64,000 bases of DNA from JAEXOD01 sp964652025. GTDB taxonomy: Bacteria > Bacteroidota > Ignavibacteria > Ignavibacteriales > Melioribacteraceae. Position numbers and translations under genes: made by a program. The notes beneath the pieces were generated by a model. The model worked only from the letters and a program-made list of their open reading frames with translations, was not told where the DNA came from and made no database searches. Position 1 is the first letter of the stretch; the number at the start of each line of letters is the position of its first letter. The stretch covers positions 186,001-250,000 of the forward strand of contig CAZYZX010000004.1 of the NCBI GenBank assembly GCA_964652025.1, in the 5' to 3' direction. Shown here in pieces: positions 27,327 to 35,955 of this stretch.

Positions 27327-29177
27327 TTAACTCGCTATTTTATTTATTAATTCACCAATATCAACTATCATTACAACAGTGCCATCTCCCATAATTGTTG
27401 CTCCGGCAATACCTTCAATATTTCCTAAATAATTACCCAAACTTTTAATAACTACTTCTTTCTGTCCTATTAAATGGTCAACTTTTATGCCGTATCTTTT
27501 TTCTGCTATTCCAACAATTACTATATAATGCCATCCTGCTGTATCATCCATTTTATCATTGTATAATACTTCGCTTATATCAATTAATGGTAAAACATTA
27601 TCTCGTAGTTTTATACAATCTACTTTATTTACTTTATAAATTTGATTTCTTGGTACCCTAACAACCTCTATAACACTATTTAAAGGAATTACAATGATTT
27701 CTTTCTTAATCTGAACGTAAAGCCCTTGTATTATTGCTAAAGTTAAAGGCAGCTTTATTATAAATTTTGTACCTTTACCAACTTCGCTTTCAATATTAAT
27801 AATACCGCGCAGTTTAGAAACGTTAGTTTTTACCACATCCATACCTACACCGCGTCCACTAACGTTTGTAACTCTTTCTGCAGTAGAAAAGCCCGGTAAA
27901 AAGATTAAATTATAAGCATCATTTTTAGAAAGTTCTGCAGCTGCTTCTTTAGTAATTAATCCTTTACTTATAGCCTTTTCTTTTAACTTTTCAGTATCAA
28001 TACCACCACCGTCATCTTCAATAGTAATATTTATATTATTACCTTCATGTTCTGCGGCTAAAATAACGGTACCTACTCTATCTTTGGCTACTTTTTCCCG
28101 TTTTTCTGGTAACTCTATACCATGGTCTACCGCATTACGAACTAAGTGAACAAGTGGGTCGTAAATTTCATCAATTAATGTTTTATCTAATTCTGTTTCT
28201 TCGCCTTTAATAACAAGCTGAACTTGCTTCCCCATCTCTTTACTTAAATCGCGTATTAATCTTGGAAAGCGATTAAAAACTTTACCTATTTTAACCATTC
28301 TTGTTTTCATAATGGCTAAATGTAGGTCCGTTGTCATTAAATCTATATGTCTTGTGGTATCTGCTAAGTCTCTTGCAAGCTTAGTTCCTTCGTATTGTAA
28401 AGAAAATTCGTTACTAATTTGGGTTAAACTGTTACGTCCTAAAACAAGCTCTGATACTAAATTTAATAACGAGTCTAATCGTTCTACATCAACTCTAATT
28501 GTATTATCTGCTTTTTGTTGAGAAGCAGCGGCAGTTGATTTAACATCGGTAGATTTAGACTCTGCACTTAATTTTTCTTGTGGCTTTGCACCCGGTATTT
28601 GTTCAAGTGGAATTGATTCTATTTTATCTTCATCTTGCAAATCTTCATCTTCAACAATTTCTTCAGGCTCTGGTGTTGTTTCTGGTTGCTGTATTGTAGA
28701 AGTACTTTCAACAACTGTTGCAACTTCTTCTGCTTTAGGAGCGGCTACTTCAAAATTGCCCGATTCCATCATTTGAACAACATTTTCTAGCTCGTTAATT
28801 ACCCCCTCTACATTTATACCTTCTGCTTTTGTTTCGCTAATTGTATCCACTAAAAGCTTTATAGTATCAAAAGCTTTTAAAATGGCATCCATTATAGTTT
28901 GATTAAGCTTATTATCTCCTTTGCGAAGTTTATTTAATATATCTTCGCAACGGTGCGTAACTTTTTGAAGCTTAACAAGTCCTAAAAAACCAGATGTGCC
29001 TTTTACTGTATGAAATGCGCGAAATATTTTATTTAATAAATCGCTATCTTCCGGTGAATTTTCTAATTCGACCAAATCTAAATCCAAAGCATCTAAAATT
29101 TCGCGAGTTTCTACAATAAAACTCTCGAAAATTTCTTTCATCTCCGGATCGTTTAATAATGAATAATCTTCGCTCAT
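27327..29177 (-). CDS. cheA: Chemotaxis sensor histidine kinase CheA
   Basis: Central kinase of the chemotaxis array, 616 residues. The P1 Hpt domain has phosphorylatable H56 in AFHTVKGTSGF. An acidic, Pro/Glu-rich linker (about 140-215) replaces an obvious P2 domain. The P3 dimerisation domain (RVDVERLDSLLNLVSELVLGRN) and the P4 ATPase with N box (LVRNAVDHGIE), G1 (EDDGGGID) and G2 (GRGVGMDVV) follow. The C-terminal P5 CheW-like domain ends at the terminus. Whether the missing P2 matters for CheY docking cannot be told. It is encoded between cheZ and cheB with gaps of 2-3 bases. Confidence 0.97.
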   Translation of the reverse strand: MSEDYSLLNDPEMKEIFESFIVETREILDALDLDLVELENSPEDSDLLNKIFRAFHTVKGTSGFLGLVKLQKVTHRCEDILNKLRKGDNKLNQTIMDAILKAFDTIKLLVDTISETKAEGINVEGVINELENVVQMMESGNFEVAAPKAEEVATVVESTSTIQQPETTPEPEEIVEDEDLQDEDKIESIPLEQIPGAKPQEKLSAESKSTDVKSTAAASQQKADNTIRVDVERLDSLLNLVSELVLGRNSLTQISNEFSLQYEGTKLARDLADTTRHIDLMTTDLHLAIMKTRMVKIGKVFNRFPRLIRDLSKEMGKQVQLVIKGEETELDKTLIDEIYDPLVHLVRNAVDHGIELPEKREKVAKDRVGTVILAAEHEGNNINITIEDDGGGIDTEKLKEKAISKGLITKEAAAELSKNDAYNLIFLPGFSTAERVTNVSGRGVGMDVVKTNVSKLRGIINIESEVGKGTKFIIKLPLTLAIIQGLYVQIKKEIIVIPLNSVIEVVRVPRNQIYKVNKVDCIKLRDNVLPLIDISEVLYNDKMDDTAGWHYIVIVGIAEKRYGIKVDHLIGQKEVVIKSLGNYLGNIEGIAGATIMGDGTVVMIVDIGELINKIAS

Positions 29178-29180
29178 AGT

Positions 29181-29945
29181 CTATGAAAATAGTTTATCAA
29201 TTTCTTCTTGGGATGCTTGTTGTTTTGTTTGTCTAACAATTTCATCTACATTTTGCTGTCTTTCTTCAGATTTGTCATACCTTGCATTAGGATCATAATT
29301 AGCACCCATAGGCGCTTCAATTCCTATTACTTTTATATCTTCTCGTATATCAGATTGATCGATTTCCTTAATTAAAGATGTTAATTTATAATTTACCGAT
29401 TCTATTAAGTGATTAACCGCTGCTAATTGCTGAGAAGTAATATCTTGAACCTGTAAAGAAAGAGTGATTTGGAAAAGGTCATTATTTGCTTGTAAAAGTA
29501 TTTCCTTAAATTTAGCAAATGCATTTTGATAATTGTTTAATTCTACATACTCTTTAAGTAAGCTAATAAGCTCTGTATCTTTTCCATATTTTTCAATAAT
29601 AGTATTTTTAATTTCTTCACTGCGCGCTTGTTTTGCGTCAAAATCTGCTATAATGGCTTCCATTTCAGAAATTTGACCGGTTATCTTATCTACCATATCT
29701 AAAATTTCTGTAGTTGCCATTTCTGTTTGTGTTGTTACGGTACTAATTTGGTTTGCAGCTTTTGGCATTTGTGCAGTGCTTTCTGTAATAGAGGCATTTA
29801 TGTTTTCTATTAAAGGAACAATTTCCTTCATGAATTCAATTAAACTTTGAATTATAGGAACAATCTTTTCCCCAAATTTAAACACGTTTTTAAGATCATT
29901 TAATTTGGAAAAGATTTCCGACATATTTCCGCCTATCTTCTGCAT
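29181..29945 (-). CDS. cheZ: CheZ-like CheY-P phosphatase
   Basis: A 254-residue, nearly all-helical protein. The segment LQVQDITSQQLAAVNHLIESV matches the CheZ catalytic helix, with the conserved Gln in QDxTxQ that attacks CheY-P. The last ten residues, SQEEIDKLFS, resemble the CheY-binding peptide at the CheZ C-terminus and the FliM N-terminus (SQxEIDALL). The long helical N-terminus is unlike E. coli CheZ. An ATG 21 bases inside (29924) is an alternative start with its own purine-rich site. It lies between cheY and cheA, which supports the call. The family is diverged, so I keep some reserve. Confidence 0.8.
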   Translation of the reverse strand: MQKIGGNMSEIFSKLNDLKNVFKFGEKIVPIIQSLIEFMKEIVPLIENINASITESTAQMPKAANQISTVTTQTEMATTEILDMVDKITGQISEMEAIIADFDAKQARSEEIKNTIIEKYGKDTELISLLKEYVELNNYQNAFAKFKEILLQANNDLFQITLSLQVQDITSQQLAAVNHLIESVNYKLTSLIKEIDQSDIREDIKVIGIEAPMGANYDPNARYDKSEERQQNVDEIVRQTKQQASQEEIDKLFS

Positions 29946-29953
29946 CTAAACCT

Positions 29954-30331
29954 CTAGTTATTAGCTAATATATTTTCAATTTTTTCTTTAAGAATTTGTG
30001 GAGTAAAGGGTTTTATAACATAATTATTAACTCTTGCCTGCAAAGCTTCTACAATATCTTCTTTAACACCACGCGTTGTAACCATAAGAATAGGAATTTT
30101 ATTTAATACAGCATCAGAACGAATGGCTTTTGTTAGCTCTAAGCCAGACATAACAGGCATATTCCAATCTGTTATAACAAAATTAATCGAGTCATCTGCC
30201 TGTAGCTTGCTTAAAGCTTCGCTACCATCTGCAGCTTCTACATAGTTTTGATATCCTAAATTTTTAAGAGAGTTTATCACTATTCTTCTCATGGTAACAG
30301 AATCGTCCACTACTAAAAATTTTAAGTCCAT
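29954..30331 (-). CDS. cheY: Chemotaxis response regulator CheY
   Basis: A 125-residue single-domain receiver that carries the signal from CheA to the motor switch. Acid pair in VVDDSVTMRR, phosphoacceptor Asp in ITDWNMPVMSGLEL, conserved Thr in VTTRG and Lys in IKPFTP. The ITDWNMP sequence is the classic motor CheY form, so of the two receivers here this is the best candidate for FliM binding. It sits directly upstream of cheZ (9-base gap). Confidence 0.95.
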   Translation of the reverse strand: MDLKFLVVDDSVTMRRIVINSLKNLGYQNYVEAADGSEALSKLQADDSINFVITDWNMPVMSGLELTKAIRSDAVLNKIPILMVTTRGVKEDIVEALQARVNNYVIKPFTPQILKEKIENILANN

Positions 30332-30341
30332 ATTTTCTCCA

Positions 30342-30707
30342 TTAATTTAAATATTTGGCTACTTCGTATTGAATACGTTTAGGGTCAAATGGTTTTACTA
30401 AATAAGAATTTGCCCCACTACTCATACCGCGTTCTATTTCCTCGCTTCCGGCTAAAGATGATAATATTATAATTGGTATATCCTTATAATCTTCATTTTG
30501 CCTTATAGTTCGTATTAATTCAAAGCCATCCATGTTTGGCATGTTTAAGTCTGTTATTACTAAGTCTACTTTATATTTTGGTAGTAATTCCATTGCCTCC
30601 ATACCATCTATGGCAGATATTACTTCAAATCCCTGCATCGTTAACGAAAAGGTAACAAACTTCCTTATGGTCGGAGAGTCATCCGCTATCAAAATTACTT
30701 TTTTCAT
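30342..30707 (-). CDS. Second CheY-type single-domain response regulator
   Basis: A 121-residue stand-alone receiver with intact phosphorylation site: ADDSPTIRK, Asp in ITDLNMPNMDGFEL, Ser-Ser in ILSSLAG and Lys in VKPFDP. It is closer in style to PilH/CheY-like auxiliary receivers than the adjacent CheY. In systems with two CheYs the extra copy often acts as a phosphate sink or feeds another output; which applies here is unknown, especially since a CheZ-like phosphatase is also present. It lies between cheR and cheY with 6-10 base gaps. Confidence 0.9.
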   Translation of the reverse strand: MKKVILIADDSPTIRKFVTFSLTMQGFEVISAIDGMEAMELLPKYKVDLVITDLNMPNMDGFELIRTIRQNEDYKDIPIIILSSLAGSEEIERGMSSGANSYLVKPFDPKRIQYEVAKYLN

Positions 30708-30713
30708 CTAAAA

Positions 30714-31625
30714 TTACTCCTTTTTATATCCAATTGTTTTTGGAAAACTTATAAGCTTAAATGCTTTAGAAATTCCATGCAATGTTTCAGAATAACCTAT
30801 AAATAAATATCCATCCCTATTTAACGAATTATATAGATGCGAAACGACTTTTATTTTAGATTTTAAATCAAAATATATTAAAACATTTGCACAAAATATT
30901 ATATCAAAATTGGTCATCGCTCGCATCGCAGCATCATCATACAAATTTAATATCTTAAAGCTTACCATTTTTTTTATGTTTGGGTCTATTTCAAAAGCAC
31001 CACCTGTTGCCTTAAAATATTTTTTTAAATAATATGCCGGCGTGTTTCTTATAGAATACTCCTTATATATTCCACTTTTTGCCGTTTCTATTACTTGATA
31101 GTTTATATCGGTTCCTATTATTTCTACAGATAGTGCAGGATATTTCGGCTTTATAAGCTCGTTAATTATCATTGCAGTGGAATATGCTTCTTCTCCTGAT
31201 GACGATGCAGCTGACCATATACGCAATTTATTTTTATTAAGCTTATAAGGAGAATTTAAAATTTGTGGTATAACTGTTGTAACAAGTGCATCTAATTGTG
31301 GTTGATTTCTAAAAAAGAAAGTCTCGTTTATTGTTATTACTTCGTATAAGTATTTTAATTCTGGGTCTCTATTAGGACTAAATTTAACATACTCTAAATA
31401 CTTTTCGAAAGTCTCGATATTTAAAAAACTCATTCGTTTTTGTAAACGGCTTTCTAATAAATATTTTTTATTATCCTGAAAATATATACCACATAACTCG
31501 TATATATATTTGCGCCATTCCTCAAATGTTTGGTCAGATAGCTTTGCTTCGGTTTTTGTTGATAACCCAAAATTAAATTGAGGAAACGGTTTATTACCGG
31601 AAGAATTGGAAAATTGATTCATCAT
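30714..31625 (-). CDS. cheR: Chemoreceptor glutamate methyltransferase CheR
   Basis: Uses SAM to methylate chemoreceptor glutamates; about 303 residues. The N-terminal helical CheR-N domain (KYLLESRLQKRMSFLNIETFEKYLEYV) precedes the Rossmann methyltransferase with motif I RIWSAASSSGEEAYSTAM, then EIIGTDINYQVIETAKSGIY and FCANVLIYFD. The last part reads GYLFIGYSETL, the usual CheR ending. A GTG at 31637 is in frame, but the ATG at 31625 is favoured because AGGTGG lies at proper distance before it. It is the second gene of the che operon, after the HEAT-repeat gene. Confidence 0.94.
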   Translation of the reverse strand: MMNQFSNSSGNKPFPQFNFGLSTKTEAKLSDQTFEEWRKYIYELCGIYFQDNKKYLLESRLQKRMSFLNIETFEKYLEYVKFSPNRDPELKYLYEVITINETFFFRNQPQLDALVTTVIPQILNSPYKLNKNKLRIWSAASSSGEEAYSTAMIINELIKPKYPALSVEIIGTDINYQVIETAKSGIYKEYSIRNTPAYYLKKYFKATGGAFEIDPNIKKMVSFKILNLYDDAAMRAMTNFDIIFCANVLIYFDLKSKIKVVSHLYNSLNRDGYLFIGYSETLHGISKAFKLISFPKTIGYKKE

Positions 31626-31652
31626 AATATTTGCCACCTGTAACTTTGTATA

Positions 31653-33032
31653 TTACAATTTACTTTGTAATAAAATTTTTGCTTTCTCACTTACCATCTC
31701 CTCTGGGTCTTCTGTCAATTTTTGTAATGCCGGTAAACAGCGCGGGTCATCGAAATACTCTAATATTTCTATAACGCGCATTTTATTCCATGTGTTATTA
31801 TCATTTACCATAGTATCTAAAAACATAAATGCCGTTTCTGCATTTAAGTAAAATAACATTTCTATGCAAGTGCGTCTAATCTCTTCGTCTGGATGCTCTA
31901 AATTTAATGTGAAGATTTCTATAATGTTATAAAACTCTATTTGAGAAATTTCTCGTAAAGAGTTTCCTCCTTCTACTTCTAAAATTTCCTTAAATAAATC
32001 TAATAAAGCCTTTAAGTTATAACTATTTTGTTTTAGATACTCTGGTAATTTTGTATAGAATAATTTAGCATTTTCTAAAAATTTAGCTTTAATATTTTCG
32101 TTAATATCAGGGTCTTCACCATAAATTTTTAAGCAAACTTCTACAACTTCTTTATCATTAAATGCAGAAATTAATTTACTAGCCGCACGCTTAAATCTTA
32201 CATCTGCTTCAATTAAAGTTTTTAGCACTGCATTTTTAATGTGTTCATCAAAAGGAACATCTAATTGTAAATTATCTTTTAACATATTTAAAGTTTCTAT
32301 TGCAGCCCATGCAGTTGGTCCACTAAGGTTACGTAAATCTGCTAATAATTTAAAGAATGCTTCCTCATCGCCAATTAATCCAATACTTTCAATCATAGAA
32401 AATTTGGTAAGCTCGTCAACTGTATCGTATTTTTCCATTATAAAGTTTAGTGCTTCGCTACCGCCAATTTTACCTAAAGCTTCTATAATAGTAGGAGCAA
32501 AAAGCTCACTAATATTATAAAAACTTATTAATTTACTTACTGCAGGTTGATATTTAATATTTCCTAATGCCTCTATACAAGCAAGAATAACATTCTCGTT
32601 TTCCGTTGTGTCTAACACTTCCATAATTTTTGTTGCAGGTTTTGGATTGCCGATTAAACCTAAAATATCAATTAAAAACTTTTTATCGTCATCATCACCT
32701 TTATCAATATAATCAAGCATTGCATCTACAACAGAGTCACTTTTCTTAAGTAATATTTCACCAGCTAAATTCCGAATTGAAATATCTGTAGATGACACAA
32801 AAGGAACTACAAGCTGCCCAATAACCGGAGAATCTAAATTAATTAATGCAAAAGAAACGGCATCTCGCACCCCTTTATCGGGGTCTACAAGTTTACTTGT
32901 TAATACTTTTATCACTGTTTCTGGTACATCACTCATAAAACCTATTGCCTCGGCAGCAGAACGCCTAGCGGATGCATCCTCGTTTTTTAACCCTTCTATT
33001 AGTTCTTTTAATTCGTCAGATAAATTTTCCAT
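31653..33032 (-). CDS. HEAT-repeat protein heading the chemotaxis operon
   Basis: A 459-residue all-helical protein made of HEAT/Armadillo-type repeats of about 30-40 residues along its length (e.g. LKNEDASARRSAAEAIGFM, DPDKGVRDAVSFALINL, NVILACIEALGNI, DPRCLPALQKLTEDP). No signal peptide or membrane segment. HEAT solenoids serve as protein-binding scaffolds; the partner here is unknown. It begins the operon that continues to cheR, cheY, cheY, cheZ, cheA and cheB, which suggests a role in chemotaxis, for example as an array or motor adaptor. That role is inferred from position only. GAGAG lies before the ATG. Confidence 0.85.
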   Translation of the reverse strand: MENLSDELKELIEGLKNEDASARRSAAEAIGFMSDVPETVIKVLTSKLVDPDKGVRDAVSFALINLDSPVIGQLVVPFVSSTDISIRNLAGEILLKKSDSVVDAMLDYIDKGDDDDKKFLIDILGLIGNPKPATKIMEVLDTTENENVILACIEALGNIKYQPAVSKLISFYNISELFAPTIIEALGKIGGSEALNFIMEKYDTVDELTKFSMIESIGLIGDEEAFFKLLADLRNLSGPTAWAAIETLNMLKDNLQLDVPFDEHIKNAVLKTLIEADVRFKRAASKLISAFNDKEVVEVCLKIYGEDPDINENIKAKFLENAKLFYTKLPEYLKQNSYNLKALLDLFKEILEVEGGNSLREISQIEFYNIIEIFTLNLEHPDEEIRRTCIEMLFYLNAETAFMFLDTMVNDNNTWNKMRVIEILEYFDDPRCLPALQKLTEDPEEMVSEKAKILLQSKL

Positions 33033-33083
33033 AAGCTCTCGCCGTTTTTTACAATATTAAAAGTTATTTTAGTAATATAATAT

Positions 33084-33106
33084 TTTTTTTATTAATAATA
33101 AAAAAA
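33084..33106. repeat. A/T-only palindrome between activator and HEAT genes
   Basis: A 23-base near-perfect palindrome (TTTTTTTATTA, one base, TAATAAAAAAA) in the 88-base gap after the sigma-54 activator gene. It might act as a weak terminator or bendable promoter DNA for the che operon; with no G or C in the stem this is uncertain. Confidence 0.35.
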
Positions 33107-33120
33107 GTTTTTAACTATTT

Positions 33121-34509
33121 TTATTTTATATGTTTAGTAACTTCTATGTTTAACTGTTCCATTCTATATCTTAATTTAGACCTGGATAAACCAAGTATTT
33201 TTGCCGCTTTTACCTGGTTCCCTTTCGTTATTTCTAATGTTTTTTGTATCAACGCTTTTACTACTACATCTATACTAATTCCTTCTGAAGGTATTTTTAA
33301 TACAAAATCACCTTTTTCTTGCACTTCTTCTTTGTTTTGAGTTAGAAAGCTAAAATGAGTCTCCTTTAATCTATTGCCATCTATTAATAGCATAGCGCGT
33401 TCAAAAGCATTTCTAAGTTCCCTAATATTCCCTTTCCAATATTGGTTTTTTAATAGCTCTATTACTTTACTATCTATGTCTACAATCTGTTTATTAAATT
33501 TTTTAGAAAACTCGTTAATAAAATAATATGCTAAAACAGGTATATCTTCCTTTCTTTCCCTTAAAGGTGGAATTGTTACTTTACCAACATTTATTCTATA
33601 ATATAAATCTTCTCTAAAATTTCCTTTTTTAACTTCTTCTTCTAAATTTTTATTTGTTGCTGCAATAACCCTAACATTAACAGAAATTTCCTTTTCTCCG
33701 CCAAGCCTGTAAAATTTCTTTTCTTGTAAAACTCGTAATAGCTTAACTTGCAAATCTAAACTTAATTCCCCAATTTCATCTAATAAAATTGTTCCTCCAT
33801 CAGCTAGTTCAAATTTACCCGGTTTTGTTTTGGGGGCAGCACCCGTAAATGCTCCTTTTTCGTGTCCAAATAATTCACTTTCTGCTAATTCCTTTGGTAT
33901 TGAACCACAGTTAATAGAAATAAAAACTTTTTTATTTCTTGGGCTTATTTGATGTATATATCTTGCAAATACTTCTTTACCAGTTCCACTTTCACCTTCT
34001 AATAAAATTGTAGTGTCATCGCTGGCTGCTAATTTTTCAACTTCTTTTAATACTTTGGATATAACTTTGCTTTTACCAAACATTTCCCTTGTTATCTCTT
34101 CGCCATCTACTAATGAACGTAAAGTTTCAACTTCTTTACGCATTTTTAAATGACTACTACATCTATCTAAAACAAGTGCAAGCTGCTCTAACTCAACCGG
34201 CTTTAGTAAAAAATCGTATGCCCCCGCTTTCATTGCAGTAACAGCAATATTAACATCACTATAGGCTGTTATCATTATAACAGGAATTTCGGGAAATTTT
34301 TTCTGTAATTCTTGTAAAATTTCTATTCCGTTGTGTGTGGTTAAATAATAATCTAATAAAATAATATCTGGTCTAAAAAGCTCTGTCATCTCAATCGCTT
34401 TTCCACCATCCATGCATATATCTACGTCGTAATCTAATTTTAATAATACCTTTTTTAACGACATACATATTAAATTATCATCATCAATAATTAAAACTTT
34501 TACTTTCAT
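33121..34509 (-). CDS. Sigma-54-dependent response regulator, FlrC/FleR-like
   Basis: A 462-residue NtrC-family transcription activator. The receiver domain has D9-D11 acids and phosphoacceptor D53 in LLDYYLTTHNG. The AAA+ domain has Walker A GESGTGKE (172-179), the sigma-54-contacting GAFTGA loop (219-224), Walker B GTILLDEIGELS and the arginine-finger region. The Fis-type HTH spans about 425-460 (GNQVKAAKILGLSRSKLRYRM). Placed between fliD-side genes and the che operon and cotranscribed with a kinase lacking a sensor domain, it resembles FlrBC/FleSR/FlgSR systems that switch on middle flagellar genes. A sigma-54-like site is found before flgB. Confidence 0.9.
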   Translation of the reverse strand: MKVKVLIIDDDNLICMSLKKVLLKLDYDVDICMDGGKAIEMTELFRPDIILLDYYLTTHNGIEILQELQKKFPEIPVIMITAYSDVNIAVTAMKAGAYDFLLKPVELEQLALVLDRCSSHLKMRKEVETLRSLVDGEEITREMFGKSKVISKVLKEVEKLAASDDTTILLEGESGTGKEVFARYIHQISPRNKKVFISINCGSIPKELAESELFGHEKGAFTGAAPKTKPGKFELADGGTILLDEIGELSLDLQVKLLRVLQEKKFYRLGGEKEISVNVRVIAATNKNLEEEVKKGNFREDLYYRINVGKVTIPPLRERKEDIPVLAYYFINEFSKKFNKQIVDIDSKVIELLKNQYWKGNIRELRNAFERAMLLIDGNRLKETHFSFLTQNKEEVQEKGDFVLKIPSEGISIDVVVKALIQKTLEITKGNQVKAAKILGLSRSKLRYRMEQLNIEVTKHIK

Positions 34510-34522
34510 TTATTTTCCTCAC

Positions 34523-35218
34523 TTAATTCAACGGAAATTTTACAAAAAACCTACTCCCTTTGCCTTCTTCGCTTTCAAAACTCAATTCAGCTTCGTATTC
34601 TTTTAATATAGTTCTACAAACACTTAAACCTAATCCTGTTCCTGTTTCTTTATTGGTGTAAAAGTCATTATATATCTTTGGCTTATCTTCTTCTTTTATC
34701 CCCACTCCGTAATCTTTAACAGAAAATACTAAATAACTAGTTTCAATATATATTTCTGTTTCAATCTTTCCGTTTTTATTACTAGCTTCTATAGCATTAT
34801 TTATTAAATTTACAATAACTTGTATAATTTTATTTTTATCTACTGTAATTAATGGAATTTCTGATTGAACATTTAACTCAAACTCAATATTCTTTCTTTT
34901 GGCAGAGCCTTCTAACAAAACTATTGCCCTTTTATATAAATCTACCAAACTATAACTATCTAAGGATTGTTGCGATTTACGCGCAAAATCCAAAGTGTTT
35001 TCCATTAATATTTGTATCCTTTCGGTTGCTTCTTTACATGCTTCTATACTTTCCACTAAATCGCTTTGTAACTCGTCTTTGCTTAGATGCAAATAATCTA
35101 AGTTTAGTTTTAAAGCGCTTAAAGGATTTCTAATTTCGTGTGCTAAACTTGCTGCGAGCTTTCCTAATATTTGTAACTTATTATTTTGTATTTCACTAGA
35201 CAAATCTCTTTCTCGCAT
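34523..35218 (-). CDS. Soluble histidine kinase, FlrB/FleS-like
   Basis: A 231-residue kinase made of only a HisKA dimerisation domain (H27 in LAHEIRNPLSAL) and a HATPase domain (N box NLINNAIEAS, G1 KDYGVGI, G2 GTGLGLSV). There is no transmembrane segment and no room for a PAS domain, so it must sense an internal state or partner, as FlgS and FlrB sense basal-body assembly. It lies 13 bases upstream of the sigma-54 activator gene; the pair form an operon preceded by an inverted repeat. The identification of the kinase is firm; the flagellar role is inferred from position. Confidence 0.88.
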   Translation of the reverse strand: MRERDLSSEIQNNKLQILGKLAASLAHEIRNPLSALKLNLDYLHLSKDELQSDLVESIEACKEATERIQILMENTLDFARKSQQSLDSYSLVDLYKRAIVLLEGSAKRKNIEFELNVQSEIPLITVDKNKIIQVIVNLINNAIEASNKNGKIETEIYIETSYLVFSVKDYGVGIKEEDKPKIYNDFYTNKETGTGLGLSVCRTILKEYEAELSFESEEGKGSRFFVKFPLN

Positions 35219-35232
35219 TATTCTATAAAATT

Positions 35233-35273
35233 AATATTGCATTTTAATTAATTTGAATAAATTTTGCAATATT
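35233..35273. promoter_or_regulatory. Inverted repeat just upstream of the kinase-activator operon
   Basis: Perfect 9-base arms AATATTGCA (35233-35241) and TGCAATATT (35265-35273), centres 32 bases apart (about three helical turns), end 15 bases before the kinase start. The layout fits a dimeric operator or a looping site; the binding protein is unknown. Confidence 0.45.
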
Positions 35274-35329
35274 TTACAAACAAAATATTTATAAATTATT
35301 TTAGATAGGATAAGAAAAAAAAGAGGGGT

Positions 35330-35605
35330 TTAAGCTTTCATTAATTCAACAAGCATTTTTTCTGCTATTATACTTGCCACTTGCTTACTGTTATAGTAAC
35401 CACTGTTTAATCTTTCTGTATATTTAGCATTTTGAGCAGAGTTTAGTTCGCTTGTTTGTAATTTTCTAGCTTCGGGGGATATTTCTATTTTGTCTGTGAT
35501 TGTGGGCTTTGCTTCTTTTACTACTTGCTGTTCGGTAGGTGCTTGTGTATATGCTTTGGTAACAGCATTAGTATTTAAATACGATCCTACACTTTTTATA
35601 TCCAT
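35330..35605 (-). CDS. flgM: FlgM-like anti-sigma-28 factor
   Basis: A 91-residue protein with an unstructured N-terminus and the FlgM family pattern in the second half: TDKIEISPEARKLQ followed by YTERLNSGYYNSKQVASIIAEKMLVELMK, matching the usual ISxxAxxL...I..G.Y......VA..L.. motif. FlgM holds sigma-28 inactive until the hook is complete, then is exported. It closes the fliS-fliD operon, which begins with a sigma-28-like promoter, the usual feedback arrangement. Conservation is moderate, so the symbol is a reasoned assignment. Confidence 0.7.
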   Translation of the reverse strand: MDIKSVGSYLNTNAVTKAYTQAPTEQQVVKEAKPTITDKIEISPEARKLQTSELNSAQNAKYTERLNSGYYNSKQVASIIAEKMLVELMKA

Positions 35606-35609
35606 TTTT

Positions 35610-35942
35610 TCACCTATAATTAGAAATTTTTTTCTGATTTTGCATGGCGTTTATTTCTTTACTTATTGCCTGCAACTCTTCGTTTTTTATTTTGATAACA
35701 TTATCGAATTTTTTACTTAATAGTTTAGTATAACTTGCTATTTCATCATTTAATTTTATTACGTAATAACGTGGATAATTTTTTACAACATAATCTTTTT
35801 TATTCTTTATTTCGGTTAAATATTCCGCAATTTTTGCATTGTTTTCTATATAACTTTCGCCTTCCATATTATCTAGGCACTTATCAATTTTATCAAACAA
35901 AATCTTTATATCGCAAATAATTGCGGTAATTTTTTCTTCCAT
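35610..35942 (-). CDS. FliT/FlgN-like flagellar export chaperone
   Basis: A 110-residue, entirely helical, charged protein with no signal peptide. The C-terminal helix pattern (DNVIKIKNEELQAISKEINAMQNQKKISNY) resembles FlgN/FliT-type chaperones that escort cap and hook-junction proteins to the export gate. It is encoded 13 bases after fliD, where fliT stands in enterobacteria. Sequence alone is not decisive; it could be either chaperone type. Confidence 0.6.
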   Translation of the reverse strand: MEEKITAIICDIKILFDKIDKCLDNMEGESYIENNAKIAEYLTEIKNKKDYVVKNYPRYYVIKLNDEIASYTKLLSKKFDNVIKIKNEELQAISKEINAMQNQKKISNYR

Positions 35943-35955
35943 TAAATTATCTTAA

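Noticed and set aside
26747..27394. A 215-codon plus-strand frame opposite cheB
   Set aside because: cheB is complete with all catalytic residues; the opposite frame has no recognisable domain.
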